From NCBI GenBank assembly GCA_964548275.1, contig CAZJQI010000076.1:1-15442 (forward strand): DNA of 15,442 bases. Direction: 5' to 3'. The DNA is from JAUVUV01 sp964548275. Its GTDB lineage: Bacteria; Gemmatimonadota; Glassbacteria; GWA2-58-10. Shown one piece after another: positions 15,391-15,442 of the stretch (its first letter is position 1; each line of letters begins with the position of its first letter). The translations under genes were made by a program, and so were the position numbers. The notes below the pieces were generated by a model that saw nothing but the letters and a program-made list of their open reading frames with translations, was not told the origin of the DNA and searched no databases.

Positions 15391-15442
15391 TGGCTCTCAA
15401 GCACGATCTGAAATAAGATCACCAGGTTTAAATCCCATTCTT

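Larger units (their letters stand above)
15097..15442. other. Non-coding region upstream of the heparinase-like gene, carrying repeats
   Basis: About 346 bases up to the window edge hold a ribosome binding site, a hairpin (15164-15188) and four tandem palindromic units (15279-15390). Minus-strand open frames across the tandem units give repeated PLSRG/PYQGG peptides, but the unit length of 30/29/30 shifts frame, so these are not real proteins. Bases 15391-15442 show nothing beyond a small inverted repeat (GATCT...AGATC near 15404-15419). Confidence 0.7.

Noticed and set aside
15155..15422. Minus-strand open frames with repeated PLSRG/PYQGG peptides
   Set aside because: They are translations of a non-coding palindromic tandem repeat. 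The unit lengths of 30/29/30 change frame between units, so no protein repeat is maintained.

Overview
The window looks like chromosomal DNA of a Gram-negative bacterium from the FCB (Fibrobacteres-Chlorobi-Bacteroidetes) side of the tree, possibly an uncultured candidate phylum. The main clue is a block of three genes. It holds a TonB-dependent receptor with an N-terminal carboxypeptidase-regulatory-like domain, a giant secreted protein ending in a FlgD/type-IX-secretion-like C-terminal domain, and a PorV/PorQ-family outer-membrane protein. Coding GC is moderately high and intergenic DNA is clearly AT-richer. The phylum cannot be fixed from the sequence alone.

Layout: (1) positions 1-77, minus strand, a tRNA-Ser(GGA) cut by the window edge. 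(2) 173-2404, minus, a membrane-anchored alkaline-phosphatase-superfamily ('sulfatase') enzyme with about seven N-terminal membrane segments and a Thr in the nucleophile position. (3) 2405-2928, an AT-rich divergent intergenic region. (4) 2929-10886, plus, the three-gene cell-surface block, with gaps of only 20 and 9 bases, so very probably one operon. (5) A strong terminator at 10940-10968 for the convergent minus-strand gene. (6) 11008-11493, minus, a small unrecognised secreted or outer-membrane protein. (7) 11639-13180, minus, a fused uroporphyrinogen-III C-methyltransferase/uroporphyrinogen-III synthase (siroheme/cobalamin and heme precursor steps). (8) 13207-15096, minus, a heparinase II/III-like lipoprotein, 26 bases upstream of the fusion gene. 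(9) 15097-15442, non-coding DNA with a hairpin and four tandem copies of a short palindromic repeat.

How the parts may work together: the trio reads as a nutrient-uptake or surface-assembly unit. The TonB receptor would be the energised channel. The 1142-residue protein would be exported and attached at the surface by type IX secretion. The PorV-like protein would be the outer-membrane shuttle or partner for that export. The trio, the flanking sulfatase-like enzyme and the polysaccharide-lyase-like lipoprotein would fit a life on complex, possibly anionic, polysaccharides, but this is inference. The most interesting points are the trio itself, a textbook EF-hand loop just before the end of the TonB receptor, the Thr-type active site of the 'sulfatase', a His-to-Gln change at a probable metal site of the lyase-like protein, and the higher-order organisation of the tandem repeat at the right end.
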